A DNA stretch of 64,000 bases from Cytobacillus gottheilii (GCF_001636345.1 NZ_KV440945.1:15001-79000), one strand, 5' to 3'. Shown: positions 44,563-59,941, counted from the stretch's first letter. Translations and numbers: made by a program. Notes: generated by a model not told the origin, from the sequence alone.

Positions 44563-46641
44563 TTATTCACCTTTATTTTTTTTGATGATTTCTTCAGAAA
44601 TTGATTTTGGTACTTCTTCATAGTGATCAAAGTGCATTGAGAACACACCGCGACCTTGCGTGCTAGAACGCAATGAAGTTGCGTAACCAAACATTTCTGA
44701 AAGTGGAACCATTGCACGAACTACTTGTGCGTTTCCACGAGCATCCATACCTTCAACACGTCCGCGACGTGATGTAACGTTACCCATAATGTCTCCAAGG
44801 TATTCTTCAGGGATGATTACTTCTATTCTCATAATCGGCTCAAGAATTACTGGGTTACATTTTGAAGCAGCATTCTTAAGTGCCATTGATGCAGCAATTT
44901 TAAACGCCATTTCAGATGAGTCAACATCATGGTAAGATCCATCGAATAATCTAGCTTTAATATCAACAAGAGGATATCCAGCAAGAACCCCTCTATCTAG
45001 AGAGTCTTCTAGTCCAGCTTGAACTGCCGGGATGTATTCACGAGGAACAACCCCACCAACAATGCCGTTTTCGAATTCAAAGCCTTTTCCTTCTTCGTTT
45101 GGAGAGAATTCAATCCAAACGTGTCCGAATTGTCCGCGTCCACCAGATTGACGTGCGAATTTACCTTCTACTTGAGCAGAAGTACGGAAAGTTTCACGGT
45201 ATGCAACCTGAGGTGCACCAACGTTTGCTTCCACTTTAAATTCACGACGCATACGGTCAACTAGGATATCCAAGTGAAGCTCACCCATACCCGCGATAAT
45301 AACTTGTCCAGTTTCCTGGTCAGTATGCGCACGGAATGTTGGATCTTCTTCTTGTAGTTTTTGTAGAGCAGTTGTCATCTTATCTTGGTCGGCCTTAGAT
45401 TTAGGCTCGATAGAAAGCTGAATAACTGGCTCTGGGAATTCCATAGATTCAAGGATTACTAATTCTTTTTCATCACATAGAGTATCCCCAGTTGTAGTAT
45501 CTTTTAGACCTACAGCTGCTGCGATATCTCCAGCATGTACGATTGAGATCTCTTCACGAGAGTTTGCGTGCATTTGCAGGATACGTCCTACGCGCTCACG
45601 CTTACCTTTTGTAGAGTTCTGTACGTATGAACCAGAATTAAGTGTTCCAGAATACACACGGAAGAATGTTAACTTACCAACATAAGGGTCAGTCATAACT
45701 TTAAATGCAAGTGCAGCAAATGGCGCATCGTCACTAGAAGGACGAGTTACCTCTTCATCTGTATCAGGAAGAGTTCCTTTGATTGCTGGTACATCTACTG
45801 GAGATGGCAGGTAATCAATTACTGCATCAAGCATTTTTTGAACACCTTTGTTTTTGAAAGCTGATCCACAGATTACAGGATAGAATTCAACGTTTACTGT
45901 ACCTTTACGAATTACCGCTTTTAGCTCTTCGTTAGAGATTTCTTCTCCACCAAGGTATTTCTCCATTAATTCTTCATCAAGCTCAGCTACCGCTTCAATT
46001 AACTTTTCACGATATTCTTCAGCTTGATCCATGTATTCAGCAGGAATTTCACGATCTTCGATATCTGTACCAAGGTCATTACCGTAGAACGTAGCTTTCA
46101 TTTCAATTAGGTCGATGATACCTTCGAATTGATCTTCAGCACCAATCGGTAATTGAATCGCTGCAGCATTTGCTTGCAGACGGTCATGCAATGTGCCTAG
46201 AGAGTATAAGAAGTCAGCTCCAAGCTTATCCATTTTGTTTACGAAAACAACACGTGGTACACCATATGTTGTTGCTTGACGCCAAACTGTTTCAGTTTGA
46301 GGCTCAACACCAGATTGAGCATCAAGTACTGCTACAGCACCATCAAGTACACGAAGTGAACGTTCAACTTCAACAGTGAAGTCTACGTGTCCCGGTGTAT
46401 CGATAATGTTTACACGGTGACCTTTCCATTGAGCAGTAGTAGCAGCGGAAGTAATTGTAATTCCGCGCTCCTGCTCTTGTTCCATCCAGTCCATCTGTGA
46501 AGCACCTTCATGTGTTTCACCGATTTTGTGAATACGGCCAGTGTAGTAAAGTACACGTTCAGTTGTTGTTGTTTTACCAGCATCAATGTGAGCCATGATA
46601 CCAATATTACGAGTATTTTCTAAGGAGAACTCTCTTGCCAT
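44563..46641 (-). CDS. fusA: Elongation factor G
   Basis: 692 residues in five domains: G1 [40 protein letters not shown], then domains II-V; domain IV loop with [13 protein letters not shown]. Translocase of the ribosome; target of fusidic acid. Positioned between rpsG and tuf. Confidence 0.99.
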   Translation of the reverse strand: MAREFSLENTRNIGIMAHIDAGKTTTTERVLYYTGRIHKIGETHEGASQMDWMEQEQERGITITSAATTAQWKGHRVNIIDTPGHVDFTVEVERSLRVLDGAVAVLDAQSGVEPQTETVWRQATTYGVPRVVFVNKMDKLGADFLYSLGTLHDRLQANAAAIQLPIGAEDQFEGIIDLIEMKATFYGNDLGTDIEDREIPAEYMDQAEEYREKLIEAVAELDEELMEKYLGGEEISNEELKAVIRKGTVNVEFYPVICGSAFKNKGVQKMLDAVIDYLPSPVDVPAIKGTLPDTDEEVTRPSSDDAPFAALAFKVMTDPYVGKLTFFRVYSGTLNSGSYVQNSTKGKRERVGRILQMHANSREEISIVHAGDIAAAVGLKDTTTGDTLCDEKELVILESMEFPEPVIQLSIEPKSKADQDKMTTALQKLQEEDPTFRAHTDQETGQVIIAGMGELHLDILVDRMRREFKVEANVGAPQVAYRETFRTSAQVEGKFARQSGGRGQFGHVWIEFSPNEEGKGFEFENGIVGGVVPREYIPAVQAGLEDSLDRGVLAGYPLVDIKARLFDGSYHDVDSSEMAFKIAASMALKNAASKCNPVILEPIMRIEVIIPEEYLGDIMGNVTSRRGRVEGMDARGNAQVVRAMVPLSEMFGYATSLRSSTQGRGVFSMHFDHYEEVPKSISEEIIKKNKGE

Positions 46642-46692
46642 TGGGTCTTTCTCCTTCCTAGTATAAGGGTTATTTTATTTAATAAGGTTATC

Positions 46693-47163
46693 TTACCAGC
46701 GATAGTGAGCAAACGCTTTGTTTGCTTCCGCCATTTTATGCATATCTTCACGTTTCTTAACAGATGCACCAGTGTTGTTAGCTGCATCAAGGATTTCGTT
46801 AGCTAAACGCTCTTCCATTGTTTTTTCACCGCGAAGTCGTGAGTAGTTCACTAACCAGCGAAGACCTAAAGTCGTACGGCGGTCAGGACGCACCTCAACT
46901 GGTACTTGGTAGTTAGCTCCACCAACACGGCGTGCTCTAACTTCAAGTACAGGCATGATGTTTTTTAACGCTTGATCAAAAACTTCCATTGGCTCTTTGC
47001 CAGTGCGTTCTTGAATAGTATCAAATGCAGAATATAGGATCGCTTGCGCTTTCCCTCTCTTACCATCGATCATCATTTTGTTGATTAAACGGCTGATAAG
47101 CTTTGAGTTGTAAATCGGATCTGGCAATACGTCTCTCTTTGCTACAGGACCTTTACGTGGCAT
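46693..47163 (-). CDS. rpsG: 30S ribosomal protein S7
   Basis: 156 residues, [22 protein letters not shown]; nucleates the 30S head. It follows rpsL by about 50 bp. Confidence 0.98.
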   Translation of the reverse strand: MPRKGPVAKRDVLPDPIYNSKLISRLINKMMIDGKRGKAQAILYSAFDTIQERTGKEPMEVFDQALKNIMPVLEVRARRVGGANYQVPVEVRPDRRTTLGLRWLVNYSRLRGEKTMEERLANEILDAANNTGASVKKREDMHKMAEANKAFAHYRW

Positions 47164-47212
47164 TTAATTTTCCTCCTTTCAGAAAGGGTTGTATTTTAAG
47201 TTGTTTGTTTTA

Positions 47213-47635
47213 TTATTTCTTAGCTGCTTTCGGACGCTTAGCACCGTATTTAGAACGGCCTTGCATACGATTGTTAACACCAGCTGTATCTAAAGCACCG
47301 CGTACGATATGGTAACGTACACCCGGTAAGTCTTTTACACGTCCTCCACGGATAAGAACAACGCTGTGTTCTTGAAGGTTGTGGCCGATACCAGGAATAT
47401 AAGCGTTAACCTCAATTCCGTTTGTTAAACGAACACGTGCATATTTACGTAACGCCGAGTTCGGTTTCTTTGGAGTCATTGTACCAACACGTGTACATAC
47501 ACCGCGTTTTTGTGGTGAAGAAACATTTGTTTGTACTTTTTTGAAGCTGTTGTAACCTTTGTTAAGCGCAGGTGAATTTGACTTCTCCTCTTTAGTTTTA
47601 CGAGGCTTGCGCACTAATTGGTTAATAGTAGGCAT
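47213..47635 (-). CDS. rpsL: 30S ribosomal protein S12
   Basis: 140 residues from the ATG at 47635 (GGGAGG upstream), starting [19 protein letters not shown]; the 14 upstream in-frame codons are not used. The decoding-site loops [11 protein letters not shown] and [13 protein letters not shown] carry the wild-type lysines, so streptomycin sensitivity at this locus is predicted. Confidence 0.98.
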   Translation of the reverse strand: MPTINQLVRKPRKTKEEKSNSPALNKGYNSFKKVQTNVSSPQKRGVCTRVGTMTPKKPNSALRKYARVRLTNGIEVNAYIPGIGHNLQEHSVVLIRGGRVKDLPGVRYHIVRGALDTAGVNNRMQGRSKYGAKRPKAAKK

Positions 47636-47739
47636 GATTGTTTTCCTCCCTTCATCTTTTCGTGTAAGCCCACACATCCAGGTGGTTCATTTTGAAGCAA
47701 AAACAAAGTTCTTGCAGAAGTCTTCCGCAAAAACAGTTT

Positions 47740-47991
47740 TTAATTAATTATCGCAACAGCAGTTGCTCCAACTTGTATCCCGCATGCTTTTCCGAGCTTT
47801 TTCATCGAATCTGCATATTGAATCGGAACAAGTAATTCCTTCGCTGTATTCTCTACTTTTGCCAGTACATGTCGATCAGCATCAGCAGCCAATATAACTT
47901 CTTGGACTGTTCCTGTTTTTAGAGCCTTTACTGTTTGCTTTGTTCCTACTACAAAGTTTTTTGCCTGCAATACTTTTTCATAAGACATCAT
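47740..47991 (-). CDS. rplGB: L7Ae-family ribosomal protein YbxF (kink-turn binding)
   Basis: 83 residues of the L7Ae/L30e/S12e fold; KNFVVGTKQTVKALKTG and AADADRHVLAKVE fit. B. subtilis YbxF binds kink-turn RNA and associates with growing ribosomes; not essential. Between rpoC and rpsL as usual; GGAGG six bases ahead of the first of two ATGs. Confidence 0.93.
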   Translation of the reverse strand: MMSYEKVLQAKNFVVGTKQTVKALKTGTVQEVILAADADRHVLAKVENTAKELLVPIQYADSMKKLGKACGIQVGATAVAIIN

Positions 47992-48100
47992 TCATATCCT
48001 CCAAAGTATCCAGTTAATAGGAGCACCTTTGCTATATTAGCATCTTTAAAACTTAATGTCAACAAAGATTTCAAACTGGGCAGATAAATATCATTTAAAT

Positions 48101-48130
48101 GCGGTATTTGCTCGAGAAAGCAAATACCGC
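48101..48130 (-). terminator. Hairpin after rpoC
   Basis: Perfect 12-bp stem GCGGTATTTGCT/AGCAAATACCGC with a six-base loop; the tail ATTTAAATG has only a short T run, so termination may be partial. Confidence 0.65.
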
Positions 48131-48141
48131 ATTTCTATTAT

Positions 48142-51100
48142 TTATTCAACTGTTACTGCATCTTCAGCAGCTTCGTTGGCAGTATAAGGTTCTGCTGTCC
48201 GGTAACGCTGCATGCCTGTTCCGGCAGGTACAAGCTTACCGATGATAACATTTTCCTTCAAGCCAAGCAGCTCATCACGTTTTCCTTTAATTGCAGCATC
48301 CGTAAGAACTCTTGTTGTTTCTTGGAAGGATGCAGCAGATAAGAATGAATCCGTTTCGAGTGAAGCTTTTGTGATTCCAAGTAATACTGGGCGGCCGGTT
48401 GCAGGAATTTTCCCTGCAAGAAGAGCTTTTTCGTTTGCATCAGTGAACTGGTGGATATCAAGCAATGTACCTGGAAGCACATCTGTTTCAGCCGCATCAA
48501 TGACACGAACTTTACGAAGCATTTGGCGTACCATTACTTCGATATGCTTATCCCCAATTTCAACCCCTTGCATACGGTAAACTTTCTGTACCTCACGCAG
48601 TAAGTATTCTTGAACTGCTGTAACATCTTTGACTTTGATTAACTCTTTCGGGTCAATTGAACCTTCAGTTAATTCCTGTCCGCGTTCAACTCGGTCGTTG
48701 ACAGCAACTTTTAAACGCGCTGTATATGGCGCATTATATGTGCGTGATTCAACTTCGCCTTGAACGACGATTTCATGCTGGCGGTCGCGGCCTTCATTAA
48801 TGCCTACGATCACACCATCAATTTCAGAAATGACTGCCTGACCTTTAGGATTACGCGCTTCAAAGATTTCCTGGATACGCGGTAGACCTTGTGTGATATC
48901 GTCTCCCGCAACCCCGCCTGTATGGAATGTACGCATTGTTAACTGTGTACCTGGCTCACCGATGGATTGAGCAGCAATGATACCAACTGCTTCCCCAACC
49001 TCAACCTCTTGACCTGTTGCAAGGTTGCGGCCATAACACTTCTTACATACACCGTGGCGAGTATTACAAGTAAATGCTGAACGGATCCATACAGTCTCAA
49101 TGCCTGCATCAATAATTTGAACAGCGATGTCTTCTGTAATTAGATCATTCTCAGCGACGATAACTTCTTTTGTTTCAGGATGCTTCACCGTTCTTCTTGC
49201 ATAACGTCCAATTAAACGTTCGTCAAGAGCTTCGATTACTTCTGTGCCATCCTTTAAGGCTGAAATTTCAAGACCGCGGTCAGTACCACAATCATCATCA
49301 CGAACGATAACATCTTGAGCAACATCAACAAGACGGCGTGTTAAGTAACCTGAGTCAGCTGTCTTAAGAGCTGTATCGGCAAGACCTTTACGCGCACCGT
49401 GAGTGGAGATGAAGTATTCCAATACTGTTAGACCTTCACGGAAACTTGATTTAATCGGAAGTTCAATGATACGTCCAGCCGGGTTGGCCATTAGTCCGCG
49501 CATACCAGCAAGCTGTGTAAAGTTAGACGCGTTACCACGGGCTCCGGAATCACTCATCATGAATATCGGGTTCGATTTATCAAGGGATTTCATCAATCTT
49601 GATTGGATATCATCCTTCGCAGCACTCCAGATGGAAATAACTCTGTCATAACGCTCATCTTCTGTAATTAAACCACGTCTGAATTGCTTTGTAACATTAT
49701 CAACCTTGTTTTGTGCTTCTTGGATGATCTGCTCTTTATCACCTAATACTACGATGTCGGATACACCAACAGTAATACCGGCTTTTGTAGAGTAGCGGAA
49801 TCCAAGATTTTTCATGCGGTCAAGCATTTTAGATGTTTCCGTAATCTTAAAGCGTTTAAATACTTCCGCAATAATATTACCTAGAATTTTCTTCTTGAAC
49901 GGATCTACAAGCGGCATTTCCTTGATTGCTGCAGGTACGTCTGTACCAGGATCTACAAAGTACTTCTTAGGTGTTTCTTCTTCTAAGTTTGTTTTTGTAG
50001 GCTCATTAATGAATGGGAATGTCTCAGGTAAAATCTCGTTAAAGATCAGTTTTCCAACTGTCGTAATTAATAGCTGGTTGTTTTGCTCTTCTGTAAAGGT
50101 TTGATTGTTTAATGAAGAAGCATTAACTGCTACTCTCGTGTGAAGATGAACATATCCATTTTGGTATGCTAATAGCGCTTCACTCGTATCATTAAAGATC
50201 ATTCCTTCTCCAACTGCTCCTTCTCTTTCAAGAGTTAAGTAGTAGTTACCTAGTACCATATCCTGAGAAGGTGTTACAACTGGTTTTCCATCTTTCGGGT
50301 TCAAGATGTTTTGTGCCGCTAGCATTAGAAGTCTTGCCTCAGCTTGAGCTTCTGAAGAAAGCGGAACGTGAACAGCCATTTGGTCTCCGTCAAAGTCAGC
50401 GTTATAAGCTGTACATACGAGCGGATGCAGACGGATTGCACGGCCTTCTACAAGTGTAGGCTCAAATGCCTGAATTCCAAGTCTATGCAGAGTAGGGGCA
50501 CGGTTAAGAAGAACTGGATGTTCTTTAATAACACTTTCTAGCACATCCCAAACTTCCGGCTGTACTCTTTCAATTTTGCGTTTTGCAGATTTAATATTAT
50601 GAGCAAGACCTTTTTCAACCAATTCCTTCATAACAAAAGGCTTAAATAGCTCTAATGCCATTTCTTTTGGTAATCCGCACTGATACATTTTCAGGTTCGG
50701 TCCTACAACGATAACGGAACGGCCTGAGTAGTCAACACGTTTACCCAGAAGGTTTTGACGGAAACGTCCTTGCTTACCTTTTAGCATATGTGACAATGAT
50801 TTTAATGGACGGTTACCTGGTCCAGTGACTGGTCTGCCGCGACGGCCATTATCGATTAATGCATCAACAGCTTCTTGAAGCATACGTTTTTCGTTTTGAA
50901 CAATGATGCTTGGAGCACCAAGGTCTAATAAACGTTTTAAACGATTATTACGGTTGATAACACGACGGTAAAGGTCGTTTAAGTCAGAAGTAGCGAAACG
51001 TCCGCCATCTAACTGTACCATTGGGCGAAGCTCTGGAGGAATAACAGGAAGAACATCAAGAATCATCCAAGAAGGTTCATTGCCAGAACCACGGAATGCT

Positions 51101-51741
51101 TCAATTACTTCTAATCTTTTAATTGCACGTGTACGACGCTGCCCTTGAGCAGTACGCAGTTCTTCTTTAAGGCTATCAGCCTCTTTATTTAGGTCGATAT
51201 CTGAAAGAAGTTTTTTGATGGATTCAGCACCCATTGATGCTTGGAACTTTGTTCCGTATTTTTCACGGTATGCACGGTATTCCTTTTCGGATAACAGCTG
51301 CTTTTTCTCTAGCGCTGTATCACCAGAATCTGTCACTACATAGGATGCGAAGTAAATAACCTCTTCCAATGCACGCGGTGACATATCTAAAACAAGCCCC
51401 ATACGGCTAGGGATCCCTTTGAAGTACCAAATATGAGAAACAGGAGCCGCAAGCTCAATATGACCCATTCTTTCACGACGGACTTTTGCACGTGTTACTT
51501 CAACGCCGCATCGGTCACAAACTACACCTTTGTAACGAACTCGTTTGTATTTTCCGCAATGACATTCCCAGTCTTTTGTAGGACCAAAAATGCGTTCACA
51601 GAACAAACCGTCCTTTTCTGGCTTTAATGTACGATAGTTAATCGTTTCAGGTTTTTTTACCTCACCATGTGACCAAGAACGAATCTTGTCAGGTGAAGCT
51701 AGACCTATTTTCATATACTCAAAATTATTTACATCTAGCAA
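48142..51741 (-). CDS. rpoC: RNA polymerase beta' subunit
   Basis: 1199 residues, the usual Bacillus length. N-terminal zinc site ([20 protein letters not shown]), catalytic [14 protein letters not shown] with three Mg-binding Asp, bridge helix region, second zinc cluster ([13 protein letters not shown]) and a C-terminal acidic tail. It follows rpoB by 97 bp. Confidence 0.99.
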   Translation of the reverse strand: MLDVNNFEYMKIGLASPDKIRSWSHGEVKKPETINYRTLKPEKDGLFCERIFGPTKDWECHCGKYKRVRYKGVVCDRCGVEVTRAKVRRERMGHIELAAPVSHIWYFKGIPSRMGLVLDMSPRALEEVIYFASYVVTDSGDTALEKKQLLSEKEYRAYREKYGTKFQASMGAESIKKLLSDIDLNKEADSLKEELRTAQGQRRTRAIKRLEVIEAFRGSGNEPSWMILDVLPVIPPELRPMVQLDGGRFATSDLNDLYRRVINRNNRLKRLLDLGAPSIIVQNEKRMLQEAVDALIDNGRRGRPVTGPGNRPLKSLSHMLKGKQGRFRQNLLGKRVDYSGRSVIVVGPNLKMYQCGLPKEMALELFKPFVMKELVEKGLAHNIKSAKRKIERVQPEVWDVLESVIKEHPVLLNRAPTLHRLGIQAFEPTLVEGRAIRLHPLVCTAYNADFDGDQMAVHVPLSSEAQAEARLLMLAAQNILNPKDGKPVVTPSQDMVLGNYYLTLEREGAVGEGMIFNDTSEALLAYQNGYVHLHTRVAVNASSLNNQTFTEEQNNQLLITTVGKLIFNEILPETFPFINEPTKTNLEEETPKKYFVDPGTDVPAAIKEMPLVDPFKKKILGNIIAEVFKRFKITETSKMLDRMKNLGFRYSTKAGITVGVSDIVVLGDKEQIIQEAQNKVDNVTKQFRRGLITEDERYDRVISIWSAAKDDIQSRLMKSLDKSNPIFMMSDSGARGNASNFTQLAGMRGLMANPAGRIIELPIKSSFREGLTVLEYFISTHGARKGLADTALKTADSGYLTRRLVDVAQDVIVRDDDCGTDRGLEISALKDGTEVIEALDERLIGRYARRTVKHPETKEVIVAENDLITEDIAVQIIDAGIETVWIRSAFTCNTRHGVCKKCYGRNLATGQEVEVGEAVGIIAAQSIGEPGTQLTMRTFHTGGVAGDDITQGLPRIQEIFEARNPKGQAVISEIDGVIVGINEGRDRQHEIVVQGEVESRTYNAPYTARLKVAVNDRVERGQELTEGSIDPKELIKVKDVTAVQEYLLREVQKVYRMQGVEIGDKHIEVMVRQMLRKVRVIDAAETDVLPGTLLDIHQFTDANEKALLAGKIPATGRPVLLGITKASLETDSFLSAASFQETTRVLTDAAIKGKRDELLGLKENVIIGKLVPAGTGMQRYRTAEPYTANEAAEDAVTVE

Positions 51742-51838
51742 GGGGCCTACCTCCCTTTTGATCTCCGGATTTTACCCATTTTGCCTAAATTATTATGGAA
51801 TGGAGGAGGACGTGATCGCCCTCACTCCTTATACTTAA

Positions 51839-55399
<3,561 letters not shown>

Positions 55400-55788
55400 C
55401 TGATTCACCCCTCAAATCAAGCTAATTTATTTAGAAAAGCGCAGGTACCCGCATTGGCTCCAAACACATAATGATATCCAGCGATATTATGTATTACACG
55501 CTGGATCTTAGTTTCAGAAAACCGAGGCACAAAAGCACTAATCAGGTTCATACTTATTCTTCAAATACATAAACACTTGCTGTAAAATATGCTTTAGTAT
55601 ACATAAAACACCTTTTGAACCGCAAGCAAGCCGATACTCATAAGACAAAAAGAAAAAGGGTTTTAGTCATAAAACCACAGTTCCACAATACGACTATTAT
55701 TTTATTAGCATTTCCAATAAAACCAAATTTATACAAGAGTTGATTAATTTAGTTTATATCAGAAATATAATATGTTGGCATTTTACAA
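55400..55788 (-). promoter_or_regulatory. Long rpoB leader
   Basis: About 380 nt between the rpoB promoter and start codon with no reading frame of note. A hairpin at 55466-55492 (ACATAA/TTATGT and TATC/GATA with a small bulge) is the clearest structure; the rest is AT-rich. No T-tailed terminator is seen in it. Confidence 0.5.
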
Positions 55789-55817
55789 TACTATCATAGC
55801 GAAAATGTCAAGTCAAT
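55789..55817 (-). promoter_or_regulatory. rpoB-rpoC promoter (sigma-A)
   Basis: TTGACT (55817-55812), 17-bp spacer, TAGTAT (55794-55789) on the minus strand; an overlapping TTGACA (55812-55807) has no well-spaced -10. The -35 box overlaps the ybxB stop codon. Confidence 0.65.
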
Positions 55818-56415
55818 CTTTTTTTGCTTTAATAATAAAATAGCCTTTCTTCTTCTCAATTGTCTCTACTTCAGGGAAAAGCTCGCTTAATTTTTCAATC
55901 GCTGAAGGTGCTCCCTGCTTTTTCTGGATGACAATCCAGAGCTCTCCTCCTGGAAGTAACACTTCAAAACTCTGTTCAAAAATATCATGTACTACTTTCT
56001 TTCCTGCACGAATGGGCGGGTTTGTTAAAATAGCAGCAAACTTATTGCCTTTTACCTTTTCAAGGCGGTCACTTTCATACACATTGACGTTTTCAATGTG
56101 GTTTAACTCAGCATTTTCCTTAGCAAGGCCAAGAGCTCTTGCATTCACATCAACCATGTGGACTGTACGATCACTCAGCTTTTGAGCTACCGACAAACCA
56201 ATTGGTCCATATCCACAGCCAACATCAAGAATGTTGCCCTCTATTTGAGGCTCGGTAAATGTTTCGATCAGCAGCTTAGATCCAAAATCAACTTCAGCTT
56301 TCGAAAAGACACCATTGTCTGTTTTAAAAACAAAAGACCTTCCATTCAATGTATAACGCCATGTTTTCGGCTGACTTTCTACCTTTTGAGTTTGGGAATA
56401 GTAATGCTCAGACAC
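55813..56415 (-). CDS. ybxB: Class I SAM-dependent methyltransferase YbxB (RsmC-like)
   Basis: 200 residues. SAM-binding motif I is DVGCGYGPIGLSVA (about 62-75), and the catalytic NPPI of N-methyltransferases sits in LTNPPIRAG (about 132-140). RsmC of enterics methylates G1207 of 16S rRNA; YbxB is a half-length relative and its target is not certain. It lies between rplL and rpoB as in B. subtilis, with GGAGG-like CCGGAGGTG ahead of the ATG. Confidence 0.93.
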   Translation of the reverse strand: MSEHYYSQTQKVESQPKTWRYTLNGRSFVFKTDNGVFSKAEVDFGSKLLIETFTEPQIEGNILDVGCGYGPIGLSVAQKLSDRTVHMVDVNARALGLAKENAELNHIENVNVYESDRLEKVKGNKFAAILTNPPIRAGKKVVHDIFEQSFEVLLPGGELWIVIQKKQGAPSAIEKLSELFPEVETIEKKKGYFIIKAKKD

Positions 56416-56516
56416 AATATCACCTCCGGCGGGGAATAAAATGAAGAATGATTATACAATCTAGGACGGAGAAATTCATGATTGCTCATATATTATAGAA
56501 GAAAATAAATGAAAAG

Positions 56517-56542
56517 TAGAAAAAACCCGCTATAAAAGCGGG
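56517..56542 (-). terminator. rplL terminator
   Basis: CCCGC/GCGGG stem with a seven-base loop and a TTTTTT tail on the minus strand. It separates the rplJL transcript from ybxB. Confidence 0.85.
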
Positions 56543-56556
56543 CTTCTTAAACATTA

Positions 56557-56922
56557 TTACTTAACTTCTACGCCAGCTCCAACTTCGTCAAGCTTAGCTT
56601 TGATTTCTTCAGCTTCTTCTTTAGAAACGCCTTCTTTAAGAGCTTTAGGAGTGTTATCAACAAGTTCTTTCGCTTCTTTAAGACCTAGGCCTGTGATTTC
56701 ACGAACAACTTTGATAACTTTGATTTTTTGATCGCCTGCAGAAGCAAGAACTACATCAAATTCAGTTTTCTCTTCAGCAGCACCGCCAGCAGCAGCTCCG
56801 CCAACCATTGCTACAGGAGCAGCAGCAGTTACACCAAATTCTTCTTCGATTGCTTTTACTAAGTCGTTAAGTTCTAAAACAGTCATATTTTTAACTGCTT
56901 CAATGATTTGTTCTTTAGTCAT
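56557..56922 (-). CDS. rplL: 50S ribosomal protein L7/L12
   Basis: 121 residues: N-terminal dimerisation part, Ala/Gly-rich hinge (about 34-52) and C-terminal factor-binding domain with [23 protein letters not shown]. Forms the L12 stalk on L10; follows rplJ by 57 bp. Confidence 0.98.
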   Translation of the reverse strand: MTKEQIIEAVKNMTVLELNDLVKAIEEEFGVTAAAPVAMVGGAAAGGAAEEKTEFDVVLASAGDQKIKVIKVVREITGLGLKEAKELVDNTPKALKEGVSKEEAEEIKAKLDEVGAGVEVK

Positions 56923-56979
56923 GAGTATGTTTCCTCCTTATTTTTGGTTTGAATCTATTAGTTTAACGAGTAATCTAAC

Positions 56980-57480
56980 TTACGCGCCTTGTTCTTCTTT
57001 TTGATCTGCAACAGCTTTTGCAGCAAGAGCAAGGTTGCGGACTGGAGCCTGAAGTACGCTGAGTAGCATAGATAGTAAACCTTCGCGGGATGGTAGTTCC
57101 GCAAGAGCTTTAACATCTTCTGCTGTAGCAACTGTACCTTCAATAACACCTGCTTTGATCTCTAATGCTTCATGCTTTTTCGCGAAATCGTTAAGGATTT
57201 TCGCTGGAGCAACAACATCTTCTGTGCTGAATGCTACTGCATTCGGGCCAGTAAGTGAATCGTTTAAGCCAGTAAGCTCAGCTGCTTCAGCTGCACGGCG
57301 AGTTAAAGAGTTTTTGTAAACTTTAAATTCTACGCCAGCTTCACGAAGCTGTTTACGAAGTTCAGTTACTTCTGCAACAGAAAGACCACGGTAGTCAACA
57401 ACAACTGTTGATAAACTTGATTTAAATTTATCAGCAATCTCTTCTACGATTTGTTTCTTTTGTTCGATTACGCTGCTCAT
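56980..57480 (-). CDS. rplJ: 50S ribosomal protein L10
   Basis: 166 residues from the ATG at 57480 (AGGAGG upstream), starting [20 protein letters not shown]; the 28 upstream in-frame codons lie in the leader. L10 carries L12 dimers on its C-terminal helix and regulates its own operon. Confidence 0.98.
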   Translation of the reverse strand: MSSVIEQKKQIVEEIADKFKSSLSTVVVDYRGLSVAEVTELRKQLREAGVEFKVYKNSLTRRAAEAAELTGLNDSLTGPNAVAFSTEDVVAPAKILNDFAKKHEALEIKAGVIEGTVATAEDVKALAELPSREGLLSMLLSVLQAPVRNLALAAKAVADQKEEQGA

Positions 57481-57665
57481 CCTTACACCTCCTGTAGAAA
57501 TTCTACATTTATACCGGCTATAAAAAACCTCCACATCCGAAACAGACATGGAGGAAGTATACAATAGCTAATGTAAGCATATCAATCTATCGTATGACCT
57601 CGGCAGGGAATTAAGCTAATAGCACCTGCTGTCTTCGGTACAAATGGTTATTTATTTTTTACAAC
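57481..57665 (-). promoter_or_regulatory. L10 leader with attenuator
   Basis: The leader of rplJ-rplL ends in a hairpin CCTCCA/TGGAGG (57528-57554 arms) followed by TTTTTTAT, a terminator ahead of the gene. Upstream sequence can compete for pairing, the known arrangement in which L10(L12)4 binding favours termination. Confidence 0.8.
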
Positions 57666-57672
57666 AAAATAC

Positions 57673-57701
57673 ATATTACTAAATGTATTATTGTTTGTCA
57701 A
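57673..57701 (-). promoter_or_regulatory. rplJ-rplL promoter (sigma-A)
   Basis: TTGACA (57701-57696), 17-bp spacer, TAATAT (57678-57673) on the minus strand. Confidence 0.8.
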
Positions 57702-57727
57702 ATCCTTTTTTATCCAAGTCCGTAAAC

Positions 57728-58426
57728 TTATTTAACTGTTACAGAAGATGGATCTACTTTAACACCAGGGCCCATTGTTGAAGTAACAGAAACGTTCTTC
57801 ATGTATGTGCCTTTAGCAGCAGAAGGTTTAACTTTAAGCATAGTATCGAAAATTGTGTTGAAGTTCTCAACAAGTTTAGCATCTTCAAAAGATACTTTTC
57901 CGATTGGAACGTGGATGTTTCCATCTCTATCAACACGGTATTCAACTTTACCAGCTTTAATTTCATTTACCGCTTTTTCAACGTCAAATGTTACTGTGCC
58001 AGTTTTAGGGTTTGGCATTAAGCCTTTAGGTCCTAATACACGTCCAAGTTTACCAACTTCACCCATCATGTCTGGAGTTGCAACGATTACGTCGAACTCG
58101 AACCAGCCTTGTTGGATTTTGTTGATGAATTCAGCATCGCCAACATAATCTGCACCAGCAGCTTCTGCTTCTTTTGCTTTTTCACCTTTAGCGAAAACTA
58201 AAACGCGTTGAGTTTTACCAGTTCCGTTTGGAAGCACAACTGCTCCACGGATTTGCTGGTCAGCTTTCTTAGGATCTACGCCTAAACGGAATGCCACTTC
58301 AACAGTTGCATCAAATTTAGTAAAGTTTGTTTTTTTAACAAGCTCGATTGCTTCAACAACCGGGTATGCTTTAGTGTTATCTACAAGCTTCGCAGCTTCG
58401 ATAAACTTTTTACCTTTTTTAGCCAT
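57728..58426 (-). CDS. rplA: 50S ribosomal protein L1
   Basis: 232 residues; signature [21 protein letters not shown] and [25 protein letters not shown]. Forms the mobile L1 stalk at the E site and often represses its own L11-L1 mRNA. Confidence 0.98.
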   Translation of the reverse strand: MAKKGKKFIEAAKLVDNTKAYPVVEAIELVKKTNFTKFDATVEVAFRLGVDPKKADQQIRGAVVLPNGTGKTQRVLVFAKGEKAKEAEAAGADYVGDAEFINKIQQGWFEFDVIVATPDMMGEVGKLGRVLGPKGLMPNPKTGTVTFDVEKAVNEIKAGKVEYRVDRDGNIHVPIGKVSFEDAKLVENFNTIFDTMLKVKPSAAKGTYMKNVSVTSTMGPGVKVDPSSVTVK

Positions 58427-58592
58427 TTTAATATTTCCTCCTATATTGTGGTTTTAGCGGAATAACCTCCCACGTGACGAAACAGCTTTCTCTTAGAAGA
58501 AAGCGTCTGGACAACTTATAAAGCGTCCGCACTAATAAAGGTTGCGCGTGAATCCAAATTCAGCGTCGCAACCTCATCAATTACAGCAGGGA
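58427..58592 (-). other. Structured spacer between rplK and rplA
   Basis: 166 bp with AGGTTGCG/CGCAACCT (58539-58574), GCTTTC/GAAAGC (58484-58503) and a direct repeat of GACGCTTT. The spacer is much longer than expected for a simple operon and may hold an L1 site or a partial terminator. Confidence 0.5.
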
Positions 58593-59018
58593 TTAGTCTT
58601 CGATAACAATACCCATGCTGCGTGCAGTACCTTCAACCATACGCATTGCAGCTTCAACACTTGCAGCGTTTAGATCAGGCATTTTTGTTTCAGCAATCTC
58701 GCGTACCTTGTCACGCTTGACTGTTGCTACTTTATTACGGTTTGGTTCACCAGAACCAGACTCAATTCCAGCAGCCTTCTTAAGAAGAACAGCAGCAGGC
58801 GGAGTTTTCGTAATAAATGTAAATGAACGGTCTTCAAACACCGTGATTTCAACAGGAATGATTAAGCCAGCCTGTTCAGCTGTACGAGCGTTAAACTCTT
58901 TACAGAATCCCATGATATTAACACCGGCTTGACCAAGTGCAGGACCTACCGGCGGTGCTGGATTCGCTTTACCTGCAGGAATTTGCAACTTAACAAGTTT
59001 GATTACTTTTTTAGCCAC
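58593..59018 (-). CDS. rplK: 50S ribosomal protein L11
   Basis: 141 residues from the GTG at 59018 (GGAGG eight bases upstream), giving (M)[22 protein letters not shown]; 18 in-frame codons upstream lie in the leader. Base of the GTPase centre and needed for RelA activation; thiostrepton site prolines are present. Confidence 0.97.
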   Translation of the reverse strand: MAKKVIKLVKLQIPAGKANPAPPVGPALGQAGVNIMGFCKEFNARTAEQAGLIIPVEITVFEDRSFTFITKTPPAAVLLKKAAGIESGSGEPNRNKVATVKRDKVREIAETKMPDLNAASVEAAMRMVEGTARSMGIVIED

Positions 59019-59177
59019 GAGACACACCTCCTTAAAGTCCGTGATGTGGTAATAGGGAATAAACCCTCCCACTCAACTCATATTCTTTATATTAAGATAA
59101 AGAACTAACAATTGTCCGGTCTCGTTCCGAGACATACTGACCTTTGAAATTCTACCACTTTCCGAAACTGATTTCAA
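59019..59177 (-). promoter_or_regulatory. rplK promoter and leader
   Basis: TTGAAA (59177-59172), 17-bp spacer, TAGAAT (59154-59149) on the minus strand, followed by a leader with GTCTCG-GAA-CGAGAC (59133-59119). Confidence 0.7.
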
Positions 59178-59275
59178 GTTTTTTTGAAAATATATGAAGT
59201 TACTCATCAGCACAAGGTTCTAAAAACAAGGAAAAATGCCTTTTTCTTTCTTAAAAACCCGCAGAAACGCTCAAC

Positions 59276-59809
59276 TTAAATTTTTTCAATTTGAGAAAAA
59301 TCAAGTTCGACTGGAGTGTCACGGCCAAACATGTTAACAAGCACTTTAATTTTCGCTTTATCTTTATCAATTTCTTCGATCGTACCTGTAAAGTTAGCAA
59401 AAGGACCTTCTTGAACTTGTACCGTTTCACCAAGCTCAAAGTTAACATCAACTCGTTTTTCGTCCACACCCATGCGCTTAAGGATGACCTGAACTTCTTC
59501 CGGCAGCAGCGGGGTTGGTTTTGACCCTGAGCCTGCAGAACCTACGAAGCCTGTTACACCTGGTGTATTTCTGACAACATACCAAGAGTCATCAGTCATG
59601 ACAATTTCCACCAGAACATACCCAGGGAACACCTTGCGTTTAACAACCTTCTTTTTTCCGTTTTTAAAATCTGTTTCTTCTTCCTCTGGAACAACAACTC
59701 TGAAGATCTTGTCTTGCATCCCCATCGATTCTACCCGTTTTTCCAAATTTGCTTTTACTTTATTCTCATAGCCAGAGTACGTATGAACAACATACCAATT
59801 CTTTTCCAT
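59276..59809 (-). CDS. nusG: Transcription termination/antitermination factor NusG
   Basis: 177 residues: NGN domain (1-115) starting MEKNWYVVHTYSGYENKVKAN and a C-terminal KOW domain (about 125-177) with GETVQVQEGPFANFTGTI. It binds polymerase and in Bacillus promotes pausing. The ATG has its nearest Shine-Dalgarno (GGGAGGG) about 22 bases away; an intervening hairpin could bring the two close. An in-frame TGA just before the ATG rules out an upstream start. Confidence 0.97.
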   Translation of the reverse strand: MEKNWYVVHTYSGYENKVKANLEKRVESMGMQDKIFRVVVPEEEETDFKNGKKKVVKRKVFPGYVLVEIVMTDDSWYVVRNTPGVTGFVGSAGSGSKPTPLLPEEVQVILKRMGVDEKRVDVNFELGETVQVQEGPFANFTGTIEEIDKDKAKIKVLVNMFGRDTPVELDFSQIEKI

Positions 59810-59941
59810 TCAAGAGGACTTGTTCGTCCTTCCCTCCCTGTAATTTCATAATTTTATTTCACAATCTTCAGCCTGCGATTGTTTGTAAACAAGTAGATGA
59901 TACTGATTCCATCTCTTCGCATATCATTTTTTGACCAAATG

